Source of the DNA: Roseomonas aerilata DSM 19363
GTDB lineage: Bacteria > Pseudomonadota > Alphaproteobacteria > Acetobacterales > Acetobacteraceae
Length of the DNA stretch: 64,000 bases
Assembly: GCF_000711725.1 (NCBI RefSeq)
Contig: NZ_JONP01000018.1
Coordinates: 37,497-101,496 of the forward strand
Direction: 5' to 3'
This document shows positions 1 to 8,565 of this stretch, in pieces (position 1 is the first letter of the stretch; each line of letters opens with the position of its first letter). Under the pieces are notes generated by a model. The model was not told the DNA's origin and ran no database searches. It worked only from the letters and a program-made list of their open reading frames with translations. Position numbers and translations under genes: made by a program.

Positions 1-768
1 CTGACGGCGGCCGGGGTGCTCAAATCCGAGCACCTGCTGCACCTGCGCTGTGAGCTGCCCGCCACCGACATGCTGCCGATGCTGGAGGAATACCACGCCC
101 ATCCGTTTCTGCGGATGGTGAGCCTGATGGACCACACCCCAGGAGTCGGCCAGTACGCCGACGCCGACCGCTACCGCGCCATGCGGGTGAAGGGCGGCGC
201 CTCGCCCGAGGCGGTGGAGCGGCGAATCGCGGAGCTGACGGCGCAGCGGGCGGAATGGTCCGAGCCGAATCGGCGGCGCCTGCTCGGCTTCTTCGCCGGA
301 CGCGACGTGCCGCTGGCCACCCATGACGACTGGGATCCGGCCATCGTTGCCCGCAACGCCGCCGACGGAATCGCGATCAGCGAGTTCCCGGTGAACCTCG
401 AGGCGGCGCGCGCGGCGCGGGAGCAGGGAATGGCGATTATCGCCGGCGCGCCGAACCTTGTCCGCGGCGGCAGCCATTCCGGCAACGTCTCGGCCGCCGA
501 GCTGGCGCGGGAGGGGCTGGTGGACATCATCGCCTCCGATTACGTGCCGCCTGCGATGATCGAGGCGGCCTGGCGGCTGGCATCCGAGGGCGGGATGGAC
601 CTGCCGGCGGCGGTCGCGACGGTCTCGGCCAACCCGGCGCGCGCGCTGGGGCTGGAGGACCGGGGACGGATCGAGCCCGGGCTACGGGCGGACCTCGTCC
701 GCCTGCGCGTCTTCGGGGACACGCCGATCGTCGAGGCCGTGTGGCGCGGAGGGGCGCGGATCGCATGA
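1..768 (+). CDS. phnM: PhnM-type phosphonate diphosphatase, 5' end missing
   Basis: C-terminal part of alpha-D-ribose 1-methylphosphonate 5-triphosphate diphosphatase, the amidohydrolase-fold enzyme of the C-P lyase pathway that releases pyrophosphate before C-P bond cleavage. The frame is open from base 1, so the start lies upstream. Visible PhnM features are the segment GGSHSGNVSA, the metal-ligand region DIIASDYVPP and the typical ending in which the enzyme is followed by a short beta strand. About 255 residues of a normally about 380-residue protein are present. Its stop overlaps the next gene (ATGA at 765-768), which marks translational coupling inside a phn operon whose other genes are off the window. 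Family assignment is firm; the exact substrate is inferred from the family. Confidence 0.9.
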   Translation: MTAAGVLKSEHLLHLRCELPATDMLPMLEEYHAHPFLRMVSLMDHTPGVGQYADADRYRAMRVKGGASPEAVERRIAELTAQRAEWSEPNRRRLLGFFAGRDVPLATHDDWDPAIVARNAADGIAISEFPVNLEAARAAREQGMAIIAGAPNLVRGGSHSGNVSAAELAREGLVDIIASDYVPPAMIEAAWRLASEGGMDLPAAVATVSANPARALGLEDRGRIEPGLRADLVRLRVFGDTPIVEAVWRGGARIA

Positions 769-1457
769 TGGGCGTGGAGGCGCTGGCCCGCGTCGCCCTC
801 TACTGGGCGCCGGCCGTGGACGACCCGCTGCACCGGCTGGGCAGCGCCTGGCTGGGACGGGACGCGGAGACGGGCGCCAGCCTGCCTCAGCCCGCGATTC
901 CCAGCATTGACCTCGCGGCGCTGACCGCCGATCCCCGCCGCTACGGGCTGCACGCGACGCTGAAGCCGCCCTTCCACCTGACCGGCAGCTACGCCTCGCT
1001 GCAGGCCGACGCGGCCGCGCTGGCGGCGGGAACGGCGCCCTTCGAGCTGCCGCCGCTGGCGATCGCTTCGCTGGACGGCTTCCTCGCCCTGCGTGAATCC
1101 ATCCCCTGCCCCGCCCTGCACGCCCTGGCCGATGCCCTCGTGGAGCGGCTGGACGGTCACCGCCGCCCGCCCGACGCGGCTGAGATCGCCCGCCGCCGCC
1201 CGGAACGGCTCCGGCCGGAGGAGCGGGAGAACCTGCAGCGCTGGGGCTACCCGCATGTCTTCACCGATTGGCGCTTCCACGTGACGCTGACGCACCGGCT
1301 GACGCCCGAGCAAGCAGCCCTGGTGCGGCCCGCGGCGGAGGAGATGCTCGCTGAGGCGGCGGCCCGGCCGCGCCGGGTCACGGAGCTGTGCCTCTTCACC
1401 CAGGCCGCGCCTGGTGAGCCCTTCCTGATCGCCGAGCGGCTTCCGCTGGCGGGCTGA
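765..1457 (+). CDS. DUF1045 protein, 2H phosphoesterase-like, of the phn operon
   Basis: Protein of about 230 residues of the DUF1045 family, found next to phosphonate genes. It has the two H-x-T/S-x motifs of 2H phosphoesterases: HATLK near residue 65 and HVTLT near residue 167, which normally form a two-histidine active site acting on cyclic phosphates. In the C-P lyase pathway a cyclic ribose phosphate is produced, so a role in handling that intermediate is plausible but inferred. The start chosen is the ATG at 765, which overlaps the phnM stop; a second ATG follows directly at 768. No regulator of its own is visible, so it is probably expressed with phnM. Confidence 0.85.
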   Translation: MMGVEALARVALYWAPAVDDPLHRLGSAWLGRDAETGASLPQPAIPSIDLAALTADPRRYGLHATLKPPFHLTGSYASLQADAAALAAGTAPFELPPLAIASLDGFLALRESIPCPALHALADALVERLDGHRRPPDAAEIARRRPERLRPEERENLQRWGYPHVFTDWRFHVTLTHRLTPEQAALVRPAAEEMLAEAAARPRRVTELCLFTQAAPGEPFLIAERLPLAG

Positions 1458-1544
1458 GCGGCCCTGCCCCTTCCAAGGCGGCCGGAAGGGCTGCATGAGG
1501 GGAGGTGCCCGCCGCGCGACGGGGGGCCAGGGAGGAAAACGCCC

Positions 1545-2705
1545 ATGCAGGCAGCGAGCGACGTCCACGGCGAGCTTCGCGAGGCGGTGCGGGCGCTCTG
1601 CGCCGAGTTCCCTGCGGAGTATCACCGCAAGATCGACGCCGAGCGCGGCTATCCCGACGCCTTCGTGGAGGCGCTGACCAAGGCGGGCTGGCTGGCGGCC
1701 CTGATCCCCGAGGAATATGGCGGCTCCGGGCTCGGGCTGGCGGAGGCCTCCATCATCATGGAGGAGATCAACCGCTCCGGCGGCAATTCGGGCGCCTGCC
1801 ACGGCCAGATGTACAACATGGGCACGTTGCTGCGGCACGGCTCGGCCGAGCAGAAGGCACGTTACCTGCCGAGCATCGCGAGCGGCGAGCTGAGGTTGCA
1901 GTCCATGGGCGTGACGGAGCCGACCACGGGCACGGACACGACGAAGATCAAGACCACCGCGGTGCGCCAGGGCGACCGCTACGTGGTGAACGGGCAGAAG
2001 GTCTGGATCTCGCGCGTCCAGCACTCGGAGCTGATGATCCTGCTCGCGCGGACGACGCCGCTGGCGGAGGTAAAGAAGAAGTCCGAGGGAATGTCGATCT
2101 TCCTCGTGGACCTGCGCGACGCGATCGGAAACGGCATGACCGTGCGCCCGATCGACAACATGGTGAACCACGAGACGAACGAGATCTTTTTCGACAACCT
2201 GGAAATTCCGGCCGAGAACCTCATCGGCGAGGAGGGGCGCGGGTTCAAATACATCCTCGACGGACTGAACGCCGAGCGCACGCTGATCGCGGCCGAGTGC
2301 ATCGGCGACGGCTACTGGTTCATCGACAAGGTCGTGCCCTATGTGAAGGAGCGCACCGTCTTTGGCCGGCCCATCGGCCAGAACCAGGGCGTGCAGTTCC
2401 CCATTGCCGAGAGCTACATCGAGATCGAGGCCGCCAACCTCATGCGCTTCGAGGCCTGCCGCCTCTTCGACGCGAACCAGCCCTGCGGCGCGCAGGCGAA
2501 CATGGCGAAATACCTCGCGGCCAAGGCGTCCTGGGAGGCGGCGAATGCCTGCCTGCAGTTCCACGGCGGCTTCGGCTTCGCGCATGAGTACGACGTGGAG
2601 CGCAAGTTCCGCGAGACACGGCTCTACCAGGTGGCGCCGATCAGCACGAACCTGATCCTCTCCTATGTCGCCGAGCACATCCTCGGCATGCCCCGCAGCT
2701 TCTGA
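1545..2705 (+). CDS. Acyl-CoA dehydrogenase
   Basis: FAD-dependent acyl-CoA dehydrogenase of 386 residues, full length for the family. The order is N-terminal helical domain, central beta domain (MGVTEPTTGTDTTKIKT, the FAD/substrate-binding signature near residues 125-140) and C-terminal helical domain (QFHGGFGFAHEYDVER, near residue 330, the family signature). It would oxidise an acyl-CoA to the enoyl-CoA and pass electrons to ETF. A good ribosome site (GGAGGAAAA) precedes the ATG at 1545. The stop overlaps the CoA-transferase start by one base, and the three genes 1545-4620 form one operon that probably activates, dehydrogenates and cleaves one acid. The acid is not identifiable from sequence. 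Confidence 0.92.
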   Translation: MQAASDVHGELREAVRALCAEFPAEYHRKIDAERGYPDAFVEALTKAGWLAALIPEEYGGSGLGLAEASIIMEEINRSGGNSGACHGQMYNMGTLLRHGSAEQKARYLPSIASGELRLQSMGVTEPTTGTDTTKIKTTAVRQGDRYVVNGQKVWISRVQHSELMILLARTTPLAEVKKKSEGMSIFLVDLRDAIGNGMTVRPIDNMVNHETNEIFFDNLEIPAENLIGEEGRGFKYILDGLNAERTLIAAECIGDGYWFIDKVVPYVKERTVFGRPIGQNQGVQFPIAESYIEIEAANLMRFEACRLFDANQPCGAQANMAKYLAAKASWEAANACLQFHGGFGFAHEYDVERKFRETRLYQVAPISTNLILSYVAEHILGMPRSF

Positions 2706-3835
2706 TGTCCGGATCGAAGCCGCTCGCGGGCTTGCTGGTCGTTTCGATGGAACAGGCGGTCGCCGCACCGCTCTGCGCGGGGCGGCTGGCGGATGCGGGC
2801 GCGCGGGTAATCAAGATCGAACGCGCGGAGGGGGACTTCGCGCGTGGCTACGACGCCGCCGCCGCCGGGCTTTCGAGCTACTTCGTCTGGCTGAACCGCG
2901 GGAAGGAAAGCGTCGTCCTCGACATCAAGGCGGAGGCGGACCTCGCGCTGCTGCGTCGCATGGTGGCGCGCGCGGATGTGTTCATCCAGAACCTCGCGCC
3001 CGGCGCCGCGGCCCGCGCGGGCTTCGGCAGCTCGGCGCTGCGCGCGGCGCATCCGCGCCTGATCACCGTGGATATCTCCGGCTACGGCGAGAGCGGCGAA
3101 TACGCCGACATGAAGGCCTACGACCTGCTGGTGCAGGCGGAGAGCGGGCTCTGCGGCGTGACGGGACGGCCGGAAGGACCGGGACGCGTCGGCGTTTCCG
3201 TCTGCGACATCGCCTGCGGGATGAACGCCCACGCGGCCGTGCTGGAGGCGCTGATCGAGCGAGGGATCACCGGCCGCGGCAAGGGCATCGCCGTCTCCCT
3301 CTTCGACGGCATGGCGGACTGGATGAACGTGCCGCTCCTCTACTTCGAGGGCACCGGGCGCGCGCCCGAGCGCGTCGGCCTCGCCCATCCCTCGATCTGT
3401 CCCTACGGCGCCTTCGGGACGGCGGACGGTGCACAGGTGCTCATCTCGATCCAGAACGAGCGGGAATGGGCGTCCTTCTGCGCAGCCTTCCTTGGCGAGC
3501 CCGTCCTGCCGGCACGTGAGGGCTTCCGCAGCAACGTGGAGCGCGTGGCGAACCGGGTGATGGTGGACGGGCACATCGCCCGGCATTTCGCCGCGCTGAC
3601 GCGCGAAGAGGCGGCATCGCGGCTTCGCGCGGCGCGCACCGCCTTCGGCTTCGTGAACGACCTGGCCGGCCTCGCGCGGCACCCGGCGTTGCGCCGCGTG
3701 GTGCTGGAGACCCCGGGCGGCCCCGTGCGCGCGGCGGCGCCGGCCGCGTTGTTCAGCGACGGGGCGCGCGACCTCGGCCCCGTGCCCGCGCTCGGCGAGC
3801 ACACGGCACGCATAAAGGAGGAATTCGCGGCATGA
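2705..3835 (+). CDS. Class III CoA-transferase (CaiB/BaiF family)
   Basis: CoA-transferase of 376 residues of the CaiB/BaiF (family III) type, which moves CoA between carboxylic acids through an aspartyl-CoA intermediate. The typical start (GLLVVSMEQAVAAPLCAGRLADAGARVIKIE-type Rossmann-like segment) and the segment VFIQNLAPGAAARAG are present, and the conserved Asp lies in the region around AYDLLVQAESG. Start and stop both overlap neighbours (TGATG at 2703-2707 and ATGA at 3832-3835), so the gene is translated as part of the acyl-CoA dehydrogenase/CitE operon. In that setting it likely loads CoA onto the operon's substrate or takes it off the product; this is inference. Confidence 0.9.
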   Translation: MSGSKPLAGLLVVSMEQAVAAPLCAGRLADAGARVIKIERAEGDFARGYDAAAAGLSSYFVWLNRGKESVVLDIKAEADLALLRRMVARADVFIQNLAPGAAARAGFGSSALRAAHPRLITVDISGYGESGEYADMKAYDLLVQAESGLCGVTGRPEGPGRVGVSVCDIACGMNAHAAVLEALIERGITGRGKGIAVSLFDGMADWMNVPLLYFEGTGRAPERVGLAHPSICPYGAFGTADGAQVLISIQNEREWASFCAAFLGEPVLPAREGFRSNVERVANRVMVDGHIARHFAALTREEAASRLRAARTAFGFVNDLAGLARHPALRRVVLETPGGPVRAAAPAALFSDGARDLGPVPALGEHTARIKEEFAA

Positions 3836-4620
3836 ACGGCGCCCCCATCGTCCCGCTCTTCGTTCCCGGCGACCGCCCGGAGCGCTTCGAGAAGGCTGCG
3901 TCTTCCGGCGCGGATGCGGTCATCATTGACCTTGAGGACGCGGTTGCGCCGGAGCGGAAAGAGGCTGCGCGGCGAGCGGCCGCCACCGCGTCACTCGCCC
4001 TGCCCGTCTTCGTGCGCGTGAACGCGGCGGGCACACCCTGGCACGCGGAGGATCTGGCCGCCCTGTCCGGCGCAGCGCTCGCTGGAGTCATCCTGCCTAA
4101 GGCCGAAGACCCGGCAGCGCTGGCGACGCTGCGCGCGCTGCTGCCGGACGAGGGCGTGGTGGTCGCGCTGGTGGAGTCCGCCCGTGGCCTTGCCGGGACG
4201 CGGGAACTGGCGCGGGCGGCCGGGCGCCTCGCCTTCGGCTCCATGGACTACGCCGCCGATCTCGGCTGTGCCCACACGCGGGAGGCGCTGCTGACGGCGC
4301 GGTCGGAACTCGTGCTCGCCTCGCGTCTCGCGGGCCTGCCCGCGCCGCTCGACGGCGTGACCGCCGCGATCGGGGACGAGGCGTTGACCGAAGCCGATGC
4401 CCGCCACGCGGCGGAACTCGGCTTCGGCGGCAAGCTCCTCATCCACCCGCGCCAGGTCGCGCCCGCGCTGCGCGGCTTCGCCCCGGGCGAGGAGGAGGTA
4501 GCCTGGGCGCGCCGCGTGCTCGCGAGCGAGGGCGACGGTGCGGTGAAGGTGGACGGGGCGATGATCGACGCGCCCGTCAGGATGCGCGCGGAGCGCATCC
4601 TGGCGCGCGCCCGCAGTTAG
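3832..4620 (+). CDS. CitE/HpcH-family CoA-ester lyase
   Basis: Aldolase/citrate lyase beta-subunit family protein of 262 residues, a TIM-barrel enzyme that cleaves or forms malyl-, citramalyl- or methylmalyl-CoA type esters with Mg2+. Seen motifs are FVPGDRPERFEKA at the start, IIDLEDAV (metal region near residue 32), VILPKAED and FGGKLLIHPRQV near residue 200. It is shorter than full CitE (about 290) but normal for the CitE-like single-gene lyases. It ends the operon beginning at 1545. Its stop TAG is interleaved with the stop of the opposite-strand gene (shared bases 4617-4620). Confidence 0.88.
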   Translation: MNGAPIVPLFVPGDRPERFEKAASSGADAVIIDLEDAVAPERKEAARRAAATASLALPVFVRVNAAGTPWHAEDLAALSGAALAGVILPKAEDPAALATLRALLPDEGVVVALVESARGLAGTRELARAAGRLAFGSMDYAADLGCAHTREALLTARSELVLASRLAGLPAPLDGVTAAIGDEALTEADARHAAELGFGGKLLIHPRQVAPALRGFAPGEEEVAWARRVLASEGDGAVKVDGAMIDAPVRMRAERILARARS

Positions 4621-6314
4621 CGCTTCGCGGCGGCGGCGCGGATCTGCGTCACCGTCTGGCGGTTGGTGATCTGCTCCGCGCTCATCCGTACCTCGATCAC
4701 CGCGGGCTTGCCGCTCTCCCGCGCGCGGCGAAAGGCCGGAACCAGCTCGTCGGTCGCGGTCACGATCTCGCCGTGGCCGCCGAAGGCCTCGATGAATTTC
4801 GCGAAGTCGGGGTTGGTGAGCTGCGTGCCGGAGACGCGGCCGGGATAGGCGCGCTCCTGGTACATGCGGATCGTGCCGTACTGGCCATTGTTCACGACGA
4901 TGACGATGGGCGTGACGCCGGCGTGGAAGGCGGTCGCGATCTCCTGACCGGTCATCAGGAAGCCGCCGTCGCCCACGAAGCTGACCACCTGGCGGTCGCG
5001 GAAGGTGATGGCCGCGCCGATGCCCGAGGGCACGGAATAGCCCATCGCGCCATTGGTGGGGCCGAGGAAGTCCTGCCCCTCGCGCACGGACATGAAGCGC
5101 TGCGGCCAGGTCGCGAAGTTGCCGGCGTCGGTGGTGAAGATCGCGTCCGGCGGCAGCTCCGCCTCCAGCGCCTGCAGGGCGCGGGCGAGGTTCAGCGGGC
5201 CCTCGTAGTCAGGCGCCACGACGCTCGCCTCGCGGCCCGCGCGCAGGCGGCGGGTCCAGTCGCCCCAAGGCCGCGGCTTGCCCGGAGCGGCATCCCGCAG
5301 CGCGAGGGCGAAGGCGTTGAGGTCGGCGGTGATGCCGAGCAGCGGGCGGAAGACGCGGCCGATCTCGGCCGGGTCCGGGTGGACCTGCACAATCGGGCTC
5401 GTCTGCCCCGCCGGAAACAGGGTGTAGCCCTGGCTGGTCGCCTCGCCGAGCCGGCTGCCGACGGCGATGACGAGGTCCGACTCCTTCACCCGCGCGACGA
5501 GGCCGGCATCCGACCCGACGCCGAGGTCGCCCGCGAAGTTTGGCGAGGTGCCGTCGAAGAGGCCGAGGCGGCGGAAGCCGACGGCGACCGGCAGGTCATG
5601 GGCGAGGGCGAAGCCGCGGATGGCGGCCCTGCCCTCCTCCGACCAGCCGCTGCCGCCGAGCACGAGGACGGGGCGCTGGGCACCGTCCAACAGGGAAAGC
5701 AACTGGGGGATGGCGCCCGACGCCGGGGCGGCCGGCAGGGTGGGCGCGGGGCCGACATCCGGCACCTCCACAACGCTCTTCTGCATTTCCTCCGAAATGG
5801 CGACGACGACCGGGCCGGGGCGGCCGCTGCGGGCCACGTCGAAGGCACGCGCCATCAGCTCGGGAATGCGGGCCGCATCGTCGATCTGGGTCACCCACTT
5901 CGCGAGCGGGGAGAACATCCGGCGGTAGTCCACCTCCTGGAAGGTGTCGCGGTCGGTCTCGGCGAAGGGGATCTGGCCGACGATCAGCACGAGCGGCGTG
6001 CTGTCCTGCATCGCCACATGCACGCCGATGCTCGCATGGCAGGCGCCGGGGCCGCGGGTGACGATGGCGACGCCGGGGCGGCCGGTCAGCTTGCCATGGG
6101 CCTCGGCCATGTGGACGGCGCCGGCCTCGAAGCGGCAGGTGACCAGTTCCACGCGGTCCCGCACCTCGTAGAGACCGTCCAGCAGATCGAGGAAGGACTC
6201 TCCGGGCACCGAGAAGGCGTGGGTGACGCCCTGGGCGACCAGCGCATCGGCCAGGAGCTGGCCTCCCGTCCTCGCCCGCGTGATCTCCTGCCGTGCCGCC
6301 GCGCCGTCGTCCAT
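4617..6314 (-). CDS. Thiamine diphosphate-dependent enzyme, acetolactate synthase-like
   Basis: ThDP enzyme of 565 residues with the three domains of the acetolactate synthase/pyruvate oxidase superfamily. The catalytic Glu that activates ThDP is E63 (CRFEAGAVHMAE), and the Mg2+/ThDP motif is GDGGFLMTGQE followed by NNGQYGT in the C-terminal domain. It is likely a decarboxylase, carboligase or sulfoacetaldehyde-type enzyme rather than the biosynthetic IlvB, since no IlvH small subunit gene is adjacent. It lies downstream of a nucleoside deaminase and an NMT1/THI5-type binding protein on the same strand, 81 bases after the deaminase. Substrate unknown. It overlaps the opposite CitE-like gene by four bases at the 3' ends. 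Confidence 0.88.
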   Translation of the reverse strand: MDDGAAARQEITRARTGGQLLADALVAQGVTHAFSVPGESFLDLLDGLYEVRDRVELVTCRFEAGAVHMAEAHGKLTGRPGVAIVTRGPGACHASIGVHVAMQDSTPLVLIVGQIPFAETDRDTFQEVDYRRMFSPLAKWVTQIDDAARIPELMARAFDVARSGRPGPVVVAISEEMQKSVVEVPDVGPAPTLPAAPASGAIPQLLSLLDGAQRPVLVLGGSGWSEEGRAAIRGFALAHDLPVAVGFRRLGLFDGTSPNFAGDLGVGSDAGLVARVKESDLVIAVGSRLGEATSQGYTLFPAGQTSPIVQVHPDPAEIGRVFRPLLGITADLNAFALALRDAAPGKPRPWGDWTRRLRAGREASVVAPDYEGPLNLARALQALEAELPPDAIFTTDAGNFATWPQRFMSVREGQDFLGPTNGAMGYSVPSGIGAAITFRDRQVVSFVGDGGFLMTGQEIATAFHAGVTPIVIVVNNGQYGTIRMYQERAYPGRVSGTQLTNPDFAKFIEAFGGHGEIVTATDELVPAFRRARESGKPAVIEVRMSAEQITNRQTVTQIRAAAAKR

Positions 6315-6395
6315 TGTCCGTCTCCCCCTCTCCCGGGCCCTGCGGCCCGGGGGGCGGAGACTACGTCCGGAGCGGGCGCGCCGCCAGACGGGCCC

Positions 6396-6869
6396 CTACC
6401 GCGTCAGCTCGACCGCGGAGGAGGTGTAGAGGGCGACGCATTCCTCGGTCAGCACGCCGTCGATCACCTCGAGGTCCCAGCCGACGTTCTCGGCAAAGCT
6501 CTCGACGGTGTAGCCCTTGAAGTTGAAGGCTTTCTTCGCCAGCCGCTTCACGTCCTCATTGCGGGCGCCCAGGACGAGCCGCTTGAAGCCCCCGTTGAGG
6601 ATAGCGCCGAGGCACATCGGGCAGGGCTCGCAGGTGGCGTAGAAGGTGCAGTCCGGCAGCTCCCGCCGGCCGAGGGCGCGGCAGGCCAGGCCGACCGCCA
6701 GCGTCTCGGAATGGGCGGTCGCGTCGCAGAGGCCGACCTTCTTGCTCCAGGTCTTGGCGACCACCTCCCCCTCCCGCGCCACCAGCGCGCCGAAGGGCTG
6801 CTCGCCGAGGCTCGCGCCGTGGCGCGCCTGCTCGATGGCGAGCGCCATCATCCGCTCGTGCTCGGTCAT
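6396..6869 (-). CDS. Nucleoside/guanine deaminase family protein
   Basis: Zinc-dependent deaminase of 157 residues of the cytidine/deoxycytidylate deaminase fold, closest in look to guanine deaminases (GuaD type) and TadA relatives. Zinc ligands and the catalytic Glu are visible: H53-S54-E55 (a variant of the usual HAE) and C83-P-M-C86 in EPCPMC. It would hydrolyse an exocyclic amino group of a nucleobase or related ring. It sits 11 bases after the binding-protein gene, so the two are almost certainly co-transcribed; this suggests that the deaminase processes the imported ring compound, which is inference. Confidence 0.85.
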   Translation of the reverse strand: MTEHERMMALAIEQARHGASLGEQPFGALVAREGEVVAKTWSKKVGLCDATAHSETLAVGLACRALGRRELPDCTFYATCEPCPMCLGAILNGGFKRLVLGARNEDVKRLAKKAFNFKGYTVESFAENVGWDLEVIDGVLTEECVALYTSSAVELTR

Positions 6870-6880
6870 GTCGCGGCCCC

Positions 6881-7924
6881 TCAGCCCAGCGCCGGCAGGA
6901 TGCGCGCCTCGCGCGGGGGAAGGAAATCGCGCACGAAGACCTCCCGCACGCCCGGGGTGCGCGGCAGCGAGTAGGTTTGCACGACGGTGCCGATGGCGCC
7001 CTCCAGCCGCTTGTCGTCGAGGTCGCCGAGGCCGAGCGCGGCGGTCTCGGGCGTCGTCATCTGCGCGCGCAGCATGTAGAGCAGGCGCTGCCGCTCGATG
7101 CCCGGCTCGGTCAGCGGCTCCACGCGCTTGAGTTCGGCGATGCCGGCGTCGGGGCTGGCCGCCACCTCCCCGATCGCGCGGTTGATGGCCGTGACGAGGC
7201 CGCGGACGGCCTCGGGCTTGCTCCGCAGCAGCGCCTGGCTCACGAGCACGCCGTTCGAGTACTGGTCGAGGCCCATGTCGCTGTAGAAGAACCAGCGGAA
7301 GTCGCGCTCGGGGTCGCGGCCCATGCCGATGAAGTTCATGTAGCTGGTGCCCGAGAACTGGGCGATGGCGTCCACCTGCCCCTGCACGAGCATCTGCTCC
7401 ACGAGGTTCGGCGCAATGGCCGCCATGCCGACCTTGGAAGGGTCCACCCCGTTCCGCGCGGCGAGCGCCGGAAACATGCGGGCGGTGGCCGAGCCCGCGG
7501 GCGCGCCGACCTGCCGGCCCTCCAGGTCCTTCAGCGCGCGCACCGGGCCATCCGCGCGGGAGATGATGGCGTAGGGCGCACGGTTGTAGACGAGATAGAC
7601 CACCACGGGCTGCTCGCCCGGCCGCTGCGCCGCGTTCTGGATGACGGCGTTGATGTCGCCGAAGCCGACGTCATAGGCGCCGGACATGACGCGGGTGACC
7701 GCGGCGGCGGAGCCCTCGCCCTGGTCAATCGTCACGTCGAGCCCGGCCTCGCGGAAATAACCTCGGGACTGGGCCAGGTAGTACCAGGCGTGCGGCCCCT
7801 GCGCTTTCCAATCGAGGATGAAGCGGATGGGCGTCAGCGGCTGGGCGTGGAGCGATCCTGCCCCGAGCACCATCGGGCTGGCGAGCGAGGCACCGAGCAG
7901 GCCCCGCCGAGTGGAGTGACGCAT
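6881..7924 (-). CDS. ABC transporter substrate-binding protein, NMT1/THI5-like
   Basis: Periplasmic binding protein of 347 residues of the SsuA/THI5/NMT1 family, which bind sulfonates, taurine, pyrimidine precursors or similar small ligands. The start at 7924 gives a signal peptide with a twin arginine (STRRGLLGAS) and a cleavage-like site near SLHAQP, followed by IRFILDWKAQGPHAWYYLAQ typical of the family. No permease or ATPase gene lies next to it in the window, so it may share a transporter encoded elsewhere. First gene of a minus-strand operon with the deaminase and ThDP enzyme. I looked upstream (7925-8195) for a thiamine riboswitch motif and saw none. Confidence 0.87.
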   Translation of the reverse strand: MRHSTRRGLLGASLASPMVLGAGSLHAQPLTPIRFILDWKAQGPHAWYYLAQSRGYFREAGLDVTIDQGEGSAAAVTRVMSGAYDVGFGDINAVIQNAAQRPGEQPVVVYLVYNRAPYAIISRADGPVRALKDLEGRQVGAPAGSATARMFPALAARNGVDPSKVGMAAIAPNLVEQMLVQGQVDAIAQFSGTSYMNFIGMGRDPERDFRWFFYSDMGLDQYSNGVLVSQALLRSKPEAVRGLVTAINRAIGEVAASPDAGIAELKRVEPLTEPGIERQRLLYMLRAQMTTPETAALGLGDLDDKRLEGAIGTVVQTYSLPRTPGVREVFVRDFLPPREARILPALG

Positions 7925-8195
7925 GAAGTGCACCTCTACAGCGCCCCGGGGGTGCCGGGGACGTCGGAATGCCGCGTGGGGGTGCGGGCGGCGATGGTCA
8001 TGCGGACTTGCGGCGGCCTTCCCCCGCCGGACCCCCGGCGCCCCTTCCTTCCGGTGGGCATCCGCGGTCTTCCGCAATCGGGTCACTTGCGTGCCTGACG
8101 GCCGAGCGGGCGATGCAGGTTCCGTGCCTGCCGCTCCCGCTTGGAAGGGCGCGGCCGCGGAGGCATGGTGCGGGCCGAACCGGAGCGGACGGCGC

Positions 8196-8450
8196 ATGAA
8201 AGCGATTTTCGTGATGATCAAGTGCGAGATGGGGGCCGCCTACCGCGTGGCGCGGGAGATGGCGGACACGATCCCCGAGCTGTCGGAGATGCACTCCACC
8301 AGCGGGCAGTACGACCTGCTGGGCAAGTTCTACCTGGAGCCCGAGCAGGACATCGGCCTCTTCGTGGTGGAACGGGTGCAGGGGGTCGCCGGGGTGAAGG
8401 ATACCTACACGTTGCAGACCTTCAACGCCTTCTCGGGGCCCAAGGGCTGA
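8196..8450 (+). CDS. Stand-alone AsnC/Lrp-type ligand-binding domain protein
   Basis: Small protein of 84 residues consisting only of the RAM (regulation of amino-acid metabolism) domain of Lrp/AsnC regulators, without a DNA-binding helix-turn-helix. The pattern FVMIKCEMGAAYRVA, HSTSGQYDLLGKF and the VQGVAGVKDTYT ending match this ferredoxin-like fold. Such stand-alone modules form dimers or larger rings and may bind amino acids or modulate partner regulators. The ATG at 8196 is preceded by GGAG. It is divergent from the binding-protein operon with about 270 bases between, a GC-rich stretch in which I see no other gene. Confidence 0.8.
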   Translation: MKAIFVMIKCEMGAAYRVAREMADTIPELSEMHSTSGQYDLLGKFYLEPEQDIGLFVVERVQGVAGVKDTYTLQTFNAFSGPKG

Positions 8451-8565
8451 TGCGGCGGCCAGGCCTGCCATGAAATGACCCCGATCCCGCCGCGGCCTGC
8501 CCCGGCTTCGCCGCGCGGGTGACATGGAGGGAGCCGATATCTGGCGGCATCGGAGGTCCCGCCAG

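Noticed and set aside
540..2768. Very long open frame antisense to the phn and acyl-CoA dehydrogenase genes
   Set aside because: It has no recognisable domain, is Arg/Ala/Gly/His-rich and mirrors the third-position G/C bias of the plus-strand genes, as in the similar antisense frames over 4773-6974 and 17738-20467.
7925..8195. Thiamine (TPP) riboswitch before the NMT1/THI5-like binding protein
   Set aside because: I looked for the THI-box CUGAGA core in the leader and did not see it.
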